Source: Azadirachta indica
Taxonomy: Eukaryota; Streptophyta; Magnoliopsida; Sapindales; Meliaceae
Direction: 5' to 3'
Assembly (NCBI GenBank): GCA_022749755.1
Contig: CM040442.1
Coordinates: 2,010,663-2,074,662 of the forward strand
DNA: 64,000 bases
Shown: piece by piece, positions 24,570 to 35,564 of the stretch
Numbering within the stretch: position 1 is the stretch's first letter
How the letters are laid out: every line of letters begins with the position of its first letter
Made by a program: the position numbers and the translations under genes
Notes under the pieces: generated by a model
What the model was told of the DNA's origin: nothing
The model's database searches: none
The model's input: only the letters and a program-made list of their open reading frames with translations

Positions 24570-24930
24570 CCAATACAGTACAATAATATTGAATTTTAGC
24601 TAATAGAATTTAAAGTGAGCTATAAACTTGATGAGTTCAAGGGAGAGAACAAAGAAAAAAAGAAATTACTATTTTCATTAGTTTTGAAAGTCAAATAATG
24701 ATTTTGTAATTCTTTAATATTTGTTAAGGGTAAAAATATTTTAGTCAATAAGATTTAATGAACATTAGTGCTAATATTTCAAAATACTGGCAAATACCTA
24801 AATTATATATTAATTATAAATTTTTATTTGAATGAAAAAAAGGTTAGTATATTTATATAATATATTTACTGAAATTAGTTACAAATAAATATAATTATTC
24901 TTTTTTAAATAAGGGATATTATACTTTACC
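24570..24930 (+). repeat. Continuation of NLR copy C intron
   Basis: Matches 9600-9900 of copy A over aagaaattactattt, ttagttttgaaagtcaaat and ttctttaatatttgttaa. Together with 20665-21380 it brackets the mitochondrial insert and transposon relic, showing that they sit inside a once continuous intron. Confidence 0.6.
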
Positions 24931-25159
24931 TTTTTAACATTTTGGGGTAAAGCAACGTAACTCCTAAGTTTTGGCCGACATGAGAAACCTATAACTTAAA
25001 AAAAAAAAAAAAAAAACGTAAAGTATCCTCTTAACTTGAGTAGAAATAGGAAGATATCCCCTTTATATGACTATTCTTATTTTAAATTGATTATTTTATC
25101 CCTTTACTATTAGAAGACATATAAAATAAGCATATTATCTTTTTTTTTTATTTTGTAAT

Positions 25160-25388
25160 TGTTAATGATATCTAGCAAATCACGCATAATATTATTGTAT
25201 TGCCTTGATTCGCTAGGATCGTCATATAATTTGTTGTTTCTTTTTCTTTTATGATTTTATTATTGTGATTTGGTTTGATTTGTTACAATTTATTATATAT
25301 AATTTTGTTTCGTTTCTTGCTCTTATTTGTATGCCTATATAAAGGACACCCTTGTAATTATTCTAGAAATAATGTGCATTTGTTTTCA
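25160..25388 (+). repeat. 5' LTR of the copia element
   Basis: Matches 27519-27714 over ttttatgatttattattgtgatttg-like sequence, a tatgcctatataaa TATA region and the gtgcatttsttttca end. Starts TG and ends CA. About 30 bases at its left end have no counterpart in the 3' LTR. Confidence 0.8.
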
Positions 25389-25400
25389 TGGTATCAGAGC
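25389..25400 (+). promoter_or_regulatory. Primer-binding site (initiator tRNA-Met type)
   Basis: TGGTATCAGAGC immediately after the 5' LTR, the standard copia primer-binding site complementary to the 3' end of initiator methionine tRNA. Confidence 0.9.
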
Positions 25401-26028
25401 TAAGTTTGGCTTCCGGTTTTAGTTCTGAAATTTTGTCCCTCAGCACTGTTTGCAAAAGAGCCCTTTTTGCCATTTTTCTGAGCCTTGCCTATACCCCACA
25501 CACCTTCTTTTCTTGTCGCGCATGTGATTCACTTGCCACCCTAGCTTGTCCCTTGCTTACAGTGCTGCCAGATCCTACAGTATCAGAATTTGCTGACCAG
25601 TCTATTGGTGGTCCTTGTAGCCTCACACGCGCCGCCATTCGCCAAAGCAAAGAGACCCATTTTTTAATTTTGTTGCGCTTTAATCTGTTTAATTGCCAAC
25701 GAGTAAGTTGTCACCGCTACCTCTGTTCGACTCAAAGCAGGCAAGCCATCCTCTTTATGGTCTCTATTTGTCGTTTTTGGTTATCTATTATTACGGTCAA
25801 ACCCAAGTCAGAACCTAATCCTCTGCCCTTTGATCCATTGCATTGCAGGTGAGTGAGTCCTTACCACCACCAGAGTTTGGCTTAGAACTAATCAGTCATC
25901 CTGCTTGTGATGTCCGTTTCTTATTTCCGACCACTCACAGTCCCATTCAAACCCAAGTCCGAATCGCTTCTATTGTTCTTCAATTAGATTGTTTCTGGTG
26001 ATTTCTTCGGCTTTGTCTTACTCAAATT

Positions 26029-26872
26029 ATGGATAGATCAAATGTCTCTCACCCTATTCATTTCCAGTTAGAAGGACATAATTATTTGTTGTGGGCTCAA
26101 GCAATGTCCAATTTTCTCAAAGGACATCATTTTTATCAATATGTTATTGGCCACATCACTTAACCTGTTAAAACCAATGACGACGCCAATGAAAAGTTCG
26201 TTGATCATTTCAAAGAGTGGGACAGCAAAACCATCAGATCATTATGTAATTTTGTAACACTTCTATTTCCTCTATCCATCAATAATTTGGGAGATTCATC
26301 ATAGCCAAAGCGTTATGGGACTTCCTTGTGCATTAGTATACTACCATTGATCTATCACATCAATATTAGATCTCATGCAAGCTTCATCAAATGCACTAAG
26401 AGCTCAACTAGTCTACTTTTGATTTTCATTCTTAGATGCAATTCTTATGGGACCAATTATCACTCTCAGAACCTAGGCAAACAATCTTTGAGGATGTAGT
26501 AAAATTTGTCACTTATAGGGACCAGCAAAGGTTAATAATGTTTCTTATGGCCTTACAACACACATTTCAACCTATTTGAGCTTCACTTCTTCATCAAAAA
26601 ACGTTGCCTACTTTTGATGCAACTATTGATATACTTGTCTTAGAATAAACTTGACTTGCTCCTCTCTAACTATCTTGCACTGATATTGCTCAGGCTATAC
26701 CCTTAACTTTAGCTTCTCAGATTGCCTCTGAAGTCACTTGTAACTATTGTCATGAGATTGGTTACCAAGTTCTAAGTTGTCTAACTAGGAGATGGAAGGT
26801 TAGTGGCAAGGTTGGTTCGAAGCATTTTGCGAGAGATTGTCCAAATAAAGGGAGATTGAAGAATACTCCATA
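26029..26872 (+). pseudogene. Copia gag relic
   Basis: Starts ATG at 26029 and reads MDRSNVSHPIHFQLEGHNYL followed by a WAQAM stretch, the usual start of a copia gag. In-frame stops begin about 44 codons in. Zinc-knuckle-like sequence (CNYCHEIGY, then HFARDC) is found at 26740-26840. Structural protein of the retrotransposon, no longer translatable. Confidence 0.8.
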
Positions 26873-26873
26873 A

Positions 26874-27517
26874 TTGTCTGCTACTGATGTTGACGAGTGT
26901 CCTACCTCTCCATCATTTACCACTGATGATCTAACATCTCTTCTTTACCAACTCTTGCAAAAGTCTAATAATCCTTCCATTTTTGCTTCTTCAGTTCCCT
27001 CAGGTATATCCTCATGGTACTTCGACTCTGCCTGTTGCAATCATATGACTACCGATCCTACTCTCTTTTCCTTTAAATTCATTTCACCAAATTTAACTAT
27101 TATTCAAACTACAAATGGACTTAGTATGCATGTTAGTCACCTAAGTCAAATCACTTTATCTTATCTCTCCTTACCAGACACTTTCTTTATTCCCCATCTC
27201 ACTTTCAATCTTTTATCTGTCGGTCAATTGTGTGATCTTGGCATTTATGTTCTTTTTACTTCTTCTGGTTGTCATGTGCAAGATCTAAAGATACGTTGGA
27301 TGCTTAAGATAGGTCGTAAAGTTAGACACCTATTCGAGCTCATTAGTCTTCATCTTCCATCCACCTCTTAGTTTATTCCTTAATCTATTGCTTCTACAAC
27401 ACCAGTCTCTTTTTGCCATATGTCACTCAATCGTCTTCGTTCATTAGTCTTTAGTAATATTTTGAGTATTAAATCACCTAATCAATTTAATTGTATATCT
27501 TGTCAGTTAACAAAACG
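26874..27517 (+). pseudogene. Copia protease and pre-integrase relic
   Basis: Open from 26874 to 27371. WYFDSACCNHMT at about 27014-27050 is the copia aspartic protease site with DSA in place of the usual DSG, followed by FNLLSVGQL and sequence of the gag-pre-integrase region. After a stop, LNRLRSLV and CISCQL (about 27430-27510) give the remains of the pre-integrase zinc finger. The rest of pol is deleted at the junction with the 3' LTR. Confidence 0.8.
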
Positions 27518-27518
27518 T

Positions 27519-27714
27519 ATTGCTTTACCTTGATTTGCTAGAAGCATAACATAATTTGTTTCCTTTTCTTTTATGATTTTATTATTGTGATTTGATTTGA
27601 TTTGTTACTATTTATTGTAAATAATTTTGTTTTCTTTCTTGCTCTCATTTGTATGCCTATATAAAAGCCACCCTTGTACACAATTATTCAAGAAATAAAG
27701 TGCATTTCTTTTCA
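27519..27714 (+). repeat. 3' LTR of the copia element, 5'-truncated
   Basis: Homologous to the 5' LTR from its gtattgc region onward. The short tract gtattgc occurs both in the 5' LTR (25196-25202) and at this junction, so the deletion may have formed by microhomology. Confidence 0.75.
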
Positions 27715-27864
27715 ATAATAATTAACACACTCTTACTCTGACATTTAAATTTGAAAGCTATCTCGTGATTATTTTTTCTTTTAAATTTGCTATTAATTTT
27801 TTTACAACATTAACTACATATAATTTTTTAAATACAACATTTAATTAAGTCTAAAGATTTCGAT

Positions 27865-28045
27865 TCAATCCCTTTGTACCCTTCCTTGAAAAGACTTTGA
27901 TTCAAGAACCTCCGCCAGAAGAGTTGACTTCTAGGTATGCTTTGCCTACATATTTACATATTAATTCTATAGACTTAAGGGTTTTGTTTTCTTAGCTAGT
28001 TTATGTACAGTCGTATTGCATGAATGGGATCTCATAAATAAATGT
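27865..28045 (+). pseudogene. NLR 3'-end fragment
   Basis: Corresponds to 19555-19690 of the NLR gene: tacccttccttgaaaagact, then aacctccgccagaagagttg, gacttctaggtatgctttg and a similar following non-coding stretch. It ends in the same CTAG/GTATGC or CCAG/GTATGC motif, which supports a splice donor there. Only the last 25 or so codons survive. Confidence 0.8.
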
Positions 28046-28089
28046 TACAAGTTCATTCCAATTGTCAATAAATGATTAAAGAGCTATTG

Positions 28090-28880
28090 TTTACTTTTTC
28101 TTGATATGCAATAAATTAATATTCGCCTTTTAATTAAGGTAACAGGGGATATTGGAATGAATTATAATATGTGAATTAGGACTAATAATTTTAAAAAATT
28201 ATTTTTAAATAATGGTTAAATAAAATAATTATTTTATTTAAAGAAACAAATATAAATAATGGTAATAGTTTTAAATTTTATAATTTAATGATAATAATAA
28301 TTTCAAATTCAAGATATTATATATAATTCTAATGATTATAAAATTATTTTTGAATTATAAGTTTTTTAGAATAATAAAATAATTTTAATCATTATATAGA
28401 TTATTACATATTTATTTTCAAAAGATTATTTATTAAAAATTGAAAATTATATCATTAAGATATATTTGGTTTAGTGGTTAAGGTATTAGTCTTTATCACT
28501 AAGGTCATGAGTTTGAATTTCGCCAAAGTAATATTATTTTGCAATAATTTCGGGGTATTTTAATAAATTACTGTTTATTAATAGAAGACAAACATTGTAT
28601 AGGAAGTATGTGGCAAAACCCTAAAATATATATAATTATTAATTCTATTAGTAATAAATTTAATTAACATATTATAATTTATTATTCTCTATTTTTTTGG
28701 CAACATAATCATTTAAATTTTTTTTCAATTCATTGTGATTATTTTAGTTTGGATAAAGAATCTAGTGTGTTTCCAACTGTAAGGGATTATATAGAGATAT
28801 CTCATTTATCCAAATTATTTTGTAATAGCCCAAGTTTTTCTTTTGTAAGAACAATATTCACTAAAAAACAACACATAATT
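28090..28880. other. AT-rich spacer with a tRNA-like segment
   Basis: Non-coding. At 28465-28530 a box A-like tggtttagtggttaag and a box B-like catgagtttgaatttc suggest a short SINE-type remnant. Otherwise no feature recognised. Confidence 0.35.
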
Positions 28881-28904
28881 TTTTTTTTCCTTTTTTGTTG
28901 ATGG

Positions 28905-29070
28905 GTTTCCTTATTCTTAGAGAATGACTATTTCCAACACCATCTCTTTTCCTCCCACCCACTATATATTATATATTGATTCATTGTTTAAATTATATCT
29001 GGCAGCCAGATAAATTATAGCTTTTGCACGCATAGCTTTTGACCAATGCACATAAAGTAGCATTTTTTTT
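28905..29070 (+). pseudogene. NLR large-exon start, relic 1
   Basis: Matches 16395-16650 of the intact gene: agagaatgac, ccaacaccatct, ttgattcattgtttaaatta, the acceptor tctggcag, then the exon start with gagaaattgtag changed to gataaattatag. About 45 coding bases are deleted before ttttgcacgcatagcttttg. Similarity stops at about 29060. Confidence 0.8.
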
Positions 29071-29109
29071 TTAATATTAATGTACAAACCACTAATATTA
29101 CATCAAAAA

Positions 29110-29190
29110 TCTGTTGGAAAATTTTGATGGAGTTGTAGAAATTATAACTTTTGTATGCATAGCTTTTGACCAATGCACATGAAGTAGCTT
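29110..29190 (+). pseudogene. NLR large-exon start, relic 2
   Basis: A second copy of the same internally deleted piece (gtagaaattataacttttgt, atagcttttgaccaatgcac), 130 bases downstream of relic 1. Both continue as catRAAGTAGC followed by a T run and similar sequence, so this is a local tandem duplication after the deletion. Confidence 0.75.
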
Positions 29191-29683
29191 TTTTTTTTTT
29201 TTTAAGAATCTCATATGTATAAACTACTAATATTATATTGAAAATCTGATGAGAAACTCATATTCTAATATAATGGATTCTATATATGATGGGTAACATT
29301 TCTGATAATTGGAAAATAACCTTAAAGGCTAGACTCTATATTTTGAGTCTAGCTTCCTAAACACTTGGGCAAAGCCCGACTGGCTGCATGAAGTAGCTTT
29401 TAAGGTTTAACCAATTCTATATACTGGAATAAATTAACTAGTGTTTCCTTTGCTTTTCGATCTAGAATCTTTTTGGTCCTTCAAAGGGAGTGCAGAGTGT
29501 TTTAGATTTGGTTGAATTATATCAGCATCTTCTCCAAATAATTTGCAGTGTAGATCACTACATCACATATTTACTTCTAGCTACTAGCACATATCTCGTT
29601 CAAACAAACCACATGTTAAGGAATAGATAGCCCAAGTAATAGTTCTTGTACTGCTCATGAACTTTAACCAAGAATCTCCAATC

Positions 29684-29685
<2 letters not shown>

Positions 29686-29721
<36 letters not shown>
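29686..29721. repeat. (TA)n microsatellite
   Basis: Run of about 18 TA units. Confidence 0.95.
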
Positions 29722-29724
<3 letters not shown>

Positions 29725-30059
29725 CTCCAAGCTAGCGTCCAAAACTCGTGATAAGTGTAATTATTCCTCGTGAAAACGTAGCACAGTGTGATATCCTGGT
29801 GGGAATTAATTAAGGATCTATCTAGACTCAAAAAGCATGCAGTTTAATTAATTTCTTTGTTATGTTATAAAGCTGGCACGTAAGAGATCGATCGTCCCTC
29901 CTAGCTATTTCTCCTGCTTCCAGCTGTGATGGATCACTGAACCTGAGTTAAGATTGACCTGTAATTGCCTCCAACGGGACCTGCAGTTGACCTGGATTCC
30001 AATCCCTCTAACTAATTAATTATAATTTATAAGAAGAGAGCATAAATTAATTGAAAGAT

Positions 30060-30622
30060 TTAATTAATTAGTTATTGGACATGCAAATGCGCATGCAGCA
30101 GCTGCATTAAAGTAATTTCACAGCTGGGAGATACTTTATTAATTTGAAAGCTGCTGGTTACTCTACATATATAATTGATTTTGCATCAACAAAGAAATAC
30201 CTGTAGTGTTAAAGAGACGAGCATTCCAAATTTCAAATGTATATTTAATTGGTCTTCACACACCTTGATTGAAAGTTTGATCTGTTGATATTTCTTTCCA
30301 TTTTTTTTTGGCTTTAATATGTAATTTTTCAATTTACTTTTCAGTTCACTTTAACTTTAAATTTTTAAAGCTCGTACTTGAGAATAAAGTAAAGAATATA
30401 TTTATATTTCCTTCTTAAATAACATAAAAATATATAGAATTTTGACATAATTGAAAATTTATCAAAGAGGCTTATTATTTGTTTGTTGTGGTAATTCTTC
30501 AAACCATCACCCATATTTCTCTCACTATTATTCATCATACTTGTAGTCTTTCTTAGAGAACAAAATGTAGTAGCAAGGAAGAAACAAGGCACAACTATAC
30601 TGCCTACAATGACAGGTATGAT
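30060..30622 (+). pseudogene. NLR promoter-like region and leader exon, copy D
   Basis: 30090-30220 resembles the promoter of the intact NLR (cacagctgggagatactt, cctgtagtgtt). The leader ends ctgcctacaATGACAG followed by the donor GTATGAT at 30616, then runs directly into the assembly gap. Start codon and donor are intact. Whether a large exon belongs to it cannot be judged because of the gap; the first sequence after the gap is not NLR-like. Confidence 0.55.
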
Positions 30623-30722
30623 NNNNNNNNNNNNNNNNNNNNNNNNNNNNNNNNNNNNNNNNNNNNNNNNNNNNNNNNNNNNNNNNNNNNNNNNNNNNNN
30701 NNNNNNNNNNNNNNNNNNNNNN
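30623..30722. other. Assembly gap (100 N)
   Basis: Exactly 100 unknown bases, a conventional placeholder, so the true gap size is unknown. It falls immediately after the splice donor of NLR leader copy D. Confidence 1.
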
Positions 30723-30959
30723 GGCCTGGAACGTATATGTTTTGCTTTTTATTTCCTAAGCACTATCTCAATCAAAAGTCTGATCATTGCCCCTGTATTT
30801 GGAGAGCGCAAAAGCCAATATTCTGATGATAATGCCATCCTAGCTGGAGTTTAGTCTAATATTTTCAGATAGTAATAACTCTTTTTTTCCTGCTCTTCTG
30901 TAAATGTTTTATGTATTATTTCTAGTCAGAGAAGAGAAAAATAGGATATATATAACTTT

Positions 30960-32165
30960 TACTAGTACACACGGGAAAATAATAAGGGATACAGTTGGAT
31001 TATCACTGAGAAGGCGATCTTAAGACAATTCTCCAAGGTATTGCTTTCCGAGGAAGTTACAAGCATTGAAGGTAATGGAATTACAGAGGATGCAGTTAAT
31101 AAGAGAGCACAGATCTTGGACCCTCTTGAGGTGATATTAGTTAAAAAATTTCTTTACTATATCATCATTTTGATTCCAACTCTCTGGTAATCAATGAATC
31201 ATGATGCAGGCAGCAGCTAGACTATGAAAACCAAAAGTTAAAGGAAAAGATTGCAAGACTTTAAGGTGGTTTTGGTGTTGTTCAGGTAATTCTTTTCTTT
31301 AATTACTTCTAACAGTGCAGGTTCTTGCTGATTTATCTTCTTTATAGAATTTGATTTCTATCTAATTCTACTGATATATGTGTTGCATATCTAGGCAGAA
31401 GCACAAACAGAAACAGAGCTTAAGGAAAAGAACTGGATAGGGTAGAAAGATGATGCTCCAAATGCAGCAAACGTATTGATTCTACTTTCTGGGTTATATA
31501 ACTTCCATATCTTCTGTCTTAATATTTGAAGAATTGCTCTCATTAATAGCACAAAATCTTTACCAGGCAGCGGTGGAGTAAAGTATTGTAGTTACCAGGA
31601 TAAATTCACAATGGCCAAGTCTCTATCAATCATTCGTCTCTCATTCCAGAATGATTCTCAATTCCAGCAGACGTATTATTTAAAGCCAGAACACGAGAGG
31701 AGTTACAGTTTAGGCATCAACTCGAAAAGAAGAATATGCTGATGAAACAACACCTGGTTTTGCCCAATAAATTGGGAAATCTAATCAAAAGAAAGAAGTG
31801 GCAATCGTTATACTCGTGTGTTTTCACTTGAGTAGATGTTGTAAGACATGTATTGGATTTACAGATGTTCTCCAAAGGATTTTCTCTGAATAGATCTTTC
31901 CATTGATTGCTGAATGACCCTGTAGAGAATGTTGATGCTAGATTACACAGAAGGAATATGGAATTAAAGAGAAGTTTAATGAAAAGATTGCTAAACATTC
32001 AGGTGGAGTTTGCTTTGATTCAAGAATTATTTATTTTCTTTTACCAACTTATAGAATATGATTTCTATCTTATTCAATTGATATTATGCAACAATAATAT
32101 CTAGGTTGAACCACAAACATAGAAAGAGCTTTGAAAAAAATAAATTGAAGGTAAAAGATGCTGTA
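30960..32165 (+). pseudogene. Unidentified decayed multi-exon sequence
   Basis: Exon-like, protein unrecognised. 30968-31122 is open (GYSWIITEKAILRQFSKV) and ends near GAG/GTGATA. At 31210-31285 sequence encoding NQKLKEKIARL suggests a coiled coil but is followed by a stop; at about 31395-31445 AEAQTETELKEK follows an AG acceptor. An internal duplicate (31930-32160) repeats this exon-intron-exon stretch, including the intron tract tagaatttgatttctatct. Coiled-coil content hints at a zipper-type protein, but I cannot name it. Confidence 0.4.
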
Positions 32166-32329
32166 AATTAATATATCATTAATTCTCTTTCTTAATTATT
32201 AGAATTAGAAAATAATTGTTTCCCTGTCATTTCAATTAGGTGGATATTTGACATAGGAAGTCCAGGAAATTATAAATAATTAGTTTTTTCCGTTTTAGAT
32301 GTTAGGAAATTATGATATTGTCACCACCC

Positions 32330-32640
32330 ACTCTCTTCTTCACAAGTACAGAAACAAACCCCCAGTCTCTCTTCGTGATTTCGCTTTAAATTAAGGAGTA
32401 GCTAATCATAATTGGTCTTTAATTTGTTCTCCGGCTCCATTTTGGTTAGTAGGTATTTGTAATCAAATTAAGAAGTAGAAAAGATCAATAATCAAATTAT
32501 ATGCCACGTTAATTTCTCTTCCTTTCTATTGCAGGAAACTAGTATTTGTGAAATCAATTTAATATAATTGCAGGAATGAATAAGAAGAAATATCTTCGAT
32601 CGTGAGTCTTCTCAAACATTCATTGCTTGCCTTAAAGTCA
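32330..32640 (+). other. Possible 5' leader of a lost gene
   Basis: A CT-rich, better balanced stretch (cactctcttcttcacaag, ccagtctctcttcgtgattt) resembling a plant 5' UTR, followed by ttgcag and a short open piece ATGAATAAGAAG ending at a GTGAGT donor-like site (about 32602). It could be the leader of the RGA-type NLR relic at 34.3 kb. Speculative. Confidence 0.25.
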
Positions 32641-32964
32641 TTCATGTCTCATATTGACATGCAACCCAGGTAATTTGCAGTGACTACACTGTTGCTTTCT
32701 TGTTTGTAATCTTTGAACATCATATTTTCAGTTTTGGAAAATTAATTTGAAGCACCAGATCTTTTTTGCTTGATTTGGTCTCTTTTTGACATAACAGATA
32801 CCTTTAAAATATTTCATTTTAGGTTGAGTTAGAGGATTCTGTAAAATTATAAAAGAAAAATGACTAAAAAATTTATAATATTCATTTAAATATAGGATAG
32901 TTTGCATTTAACGTAAATCTAATATATTAAAAAACTATATATATTAATATTGGAGAATATAATA

Positions 32965-33115
32965 GTACAATGTAGATTGGCACAGTGGTTGGAACCCTAA
33001 ACTTTTGTTAGAGTATAAGATTCGAACCTCCTCCTCTCTTAAATTAGGAGTTTTGGGACACTTTAATTCAACAGTGGGTATTGAGCCAAGTCGGATTCTA
33101 TAAGAGGGGTAAATT
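32965..33115 (+). mobile_element. tRNA-like SINE-type remnant
   Basis: Box A-like gattggcacagtggttgg and box B-like agattcgaacctcc about 45 bases apart, followed by a short unique tail and a T run. The best preserved of the tRNA-like segments here. Confidence 0.45.
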
Positions 33116-34290
33116 TTTTTTTTTGTTTTTTCATATTTTCATTAAATAAAGACATTGATTGTTTGTCCATTTTTATGTACCCTTTTTAGTTAGGTTTGTT
33201 ATTACACAATAAACTTAGTCATTTCAATAAGAATTAGGCACTTGAATGTTATTATCCTGTTTACAATTTGTGTTTCCTATTTATACGGATTTAGATACAA
33301 TAACTCATCCATCTAATTTCTTTTCTTGAAATTTTGTTATTGTGAATACAATTGAATATTAATCTAATGAAAAATTAATAAACTTCATTGATCTTTCAAA
33401 ATATAGTACAATAGAATAAACTATATTTTAATCTTATCCAATTTTATTAAGTTGTCTGTGAAGAAACTTGCGAGCCCAAAAAAAGATTAAAATGATTTGC
33501 AAAAATAAAATTTATATCCTTAATATCTAAGAAATTAACAATTTGATATAGTTTAATACATTTGAATATTTTTGGCGCTTGTTGGAGACTAGCATATGAT
33601 ATCCAAGATAATGATACTCAGTTTCTTATAATAAGATAAGTATATAGATTATATTCTATCTTAATCAAAATGATGCATTTTTGATAATAAAATTAACCAC
33701 CACCATTTTGTTTATTGTATTTCTACTGAAATTTGACATGATCACAAATAATACATTTTTTTGTGGTTGAATTGTGTTCAATTATAGAGTGTATTATATG
33801 GATGTAAAGAGTAATCTTGGATTACTTATTTAACTTAAAAGACTTTTAATACTAACTTAACTTTAGTTATTTCTTTAATAAAATTATTTATTAAAATATT
33901 AATATTAAGAGTATATTTTACTTTAAAGTGTATATAGACAGTTAAATAAAATTATAAACATACATGTAATTATCGATTTTAATGATGAAACAGTAAATTC
34001 AATTCACATATTATAATTTATTATTTTTCTTTTAGCTAAACTTCTTCTTTTTTTTTTAATATTTTATGAATGCTCTTAACCCTTTTCTTTCTTCCAAAAT
34101 AATTATTTAAAAATTTTTTAACTTATTGTTAACATTTTAATTTGGATAAAAGATTTAACATTTCGATTTGGATAATGAATTAAAGGGCATTAAGTTTAAG
34201 TCAGTGTCATATATTTTACACAGTAATCAAATTAAAAAGATCCCAAATACAGTAGGATAATTGGTGCTTTTGAGATATCTTGATTTTTTT
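33116..34290. other. AT-rich intergenic DNA
   Basis: No coding sequence, RNA gene or transposon end recognised. Confidence 0.5.
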
Positions 34291-34301
34291 TTTTTGGGCA
34301 A

Positions 34302-34665
34302 GAAATAGAAAAGCTTCCTCAAATATTGTGTGAGTTATATAATCTGCAAACTTTAGGCATTAGTTACTTTGTGAAGCTTAAAGAATTACCTCGAGGCATA
34401 GGAAAGTTAATAAGTATGAGGTATCTAATGAATCATCGTACTTTAGAGCTCAATTATTTGCCCAAAGGAATTGAGAGATTAACTTCATTGCAGGAGGAGA
34501 TAATCACAGTAGTAAAGCATGTACCCCTGAATCTCTGAAAAGCTTTAATTTAATTGGAGAATGTTAATTCTATAAGATCACCGAGAAATGTGTGTAATGT
34601 GTAGGCGATTCAGAGACTAAAACTTCTTGAGAACAAGGGAAACCTCCATGGTCTGTGTTTATACA
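34302..34665 (+). pseudogene. RGA-type CC-NBS-LRR fragment (LRR region)
   Basis: 34302-34538 encodes a typical LRR stretch of RGA/At3g14460-type resistance proteins: EIEKLPQILCELYNLQTL, then LKELPRGIGKLISMRYL and YLPKGIERLTSLQ. After a stop, weaker similarity runs to about 34665 (RLKLLENKGNLHGL). This NLR type differs from the intact gene at 14.8 kb, so the window samples two NLR clades. The NB-ARC part is absent upstream. Confidence 0.8.
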
Positions 34666-34671
34666 AAATCA

Positions 34672-35275
34672 TTATTGTTTTAAGGGACTGAGATCCATGG
34701 AAGCAAATTCAAGAAGTTGTTTATCAAGTTCTAGCGCAGCCATATCTTCCTCAGGGAAACACACCCATGCTTCGATACCATTACCTAGTTTTGTATCCTA
34801 AGAACGGCCAAATTATAATAATAAATCTGTCCTGCTAATCCATAAACAGTCGCCAAGCAAGTTTCCCCCATCCAAAATCAATCTCATAAAAGCCAAGATT
34901 ACACCAACTGGTAAAAAGAATATTATCTACTACACTAGTGCAAGTTCCATTGTCATATTTGACTGCTGCTACAAAATTACGGAACGCCTCATTGATTGCC
35001 TTGGCCTTGAGGTTGGCTATTGCTGAGGCATCAAATACAATTATGCAAATCTCCTACCATTGAAATTGGCAAATTTGATATGGGAGGCAAACACAGCTGT
35101 GGAGCATACTTCTCTTCGTTACACGTACGCATCATTTTGAGGCAATAAAGGTGCAGCATCCAATTTAGGATGTATTACTCCTTTAATATTAATATTAATA
35201 TTATTTACGAGCAGTGGCAGCCGCTCAACGTCCTCTTGACCATTTTCAATTTTATATACAATCAGGTTACGGAAA
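34672..35275 (-). pseudogene. BAHD acyltransferase pseudogene (C-terminal half)
   Basis: Minus-strand relic of a vinorine-synthase-like BAHD acyltransferase, enzymes that move acyl groups from CoA to alcohols or amines. Visible in order: a HPKLDAAPLLPQND stretch (about 35175), FDASAIANLKAKAINEAF (about 35010-35030), FTSWCNLGFYEIDFGWGK with the family DFGWG motif at 34865-34879, and a C-terminal end with EAWVCFPEEDMAALE up to a stop at 34672-34674. Stops and frameshifts interrupt it, and the N-terminal half with the HxxxD catalytic motif is not present. It abuts the NLR fragment tail to tail. Confidence 0.85.
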
Positions 35276-35388
35276 ACGCCTTTGTTGAGGGCATATTAAT
35301 TCTTATGTATGAATCTTAATTAGTAGTCTGCATCATCATGTGAGACAAAGACATGGTGAAAAATGGAAATCCCATTCAAAGCACGACA

Positions 35389-35564
35389 TGTTAAAATAAT
35401 TAAAGCATAAAACATCCTAAAGCATGTCACCAAAGGCATTTGTTTGTAATGATAGGAGTATTGTTTATTGTGTAGTTTATTATTCTTGTATGCCTATAAA
35501 TAGGCTATTGTTGTAAGCTTCAATTAATAAATGAAAATGAACCATTTCTTCATGGTATCAGAGC
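35389..35564 (+). mobile_element. Copia-type LTR end with primer-binding site
   Basis: TGTTAAAATA...TTCTTCA (35389-35552) with a TATA-like tatgcctataaatag, followed directly by TGGTATCAGAGC (35553-35564), the copia primer-binding site. No gag-pol and no second LTR could be identified downstream; C-rich leader sequence with repeated ccggtccaa motifs occurs at 35930-36050. Likely a truncated or short non-autonomous element. Confidence 0.6.

Larger units (their letters stand above)
25160..27714 (+). mobile_element. Internally deleted copia LTR retrotransposon
   Basis: A 5' LTR (25160-25388), a primer-binding site (25389-25400), gag, protease and pre-integrase pieces, and a shortened 3' LTR (about 27519-27714). 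Integrase, reverse transcriptase and RNase H are missing. The flanks gtaat (25155-25159) and ataat (27715-27719) may be a target-site duplication with one mismatch. It lies between the intron of NLR copy C and an NLR 3' fragment. Confidence 0.85.

Noticed and set aside
25388..25852. 154-codon open frame starting at the copia primer-binding site
   Set aside because: Its ATG is formed by the LTR end and the primer-binding site, and it runs through untranslated leader. No domain matches; the true gag starts at 26029.
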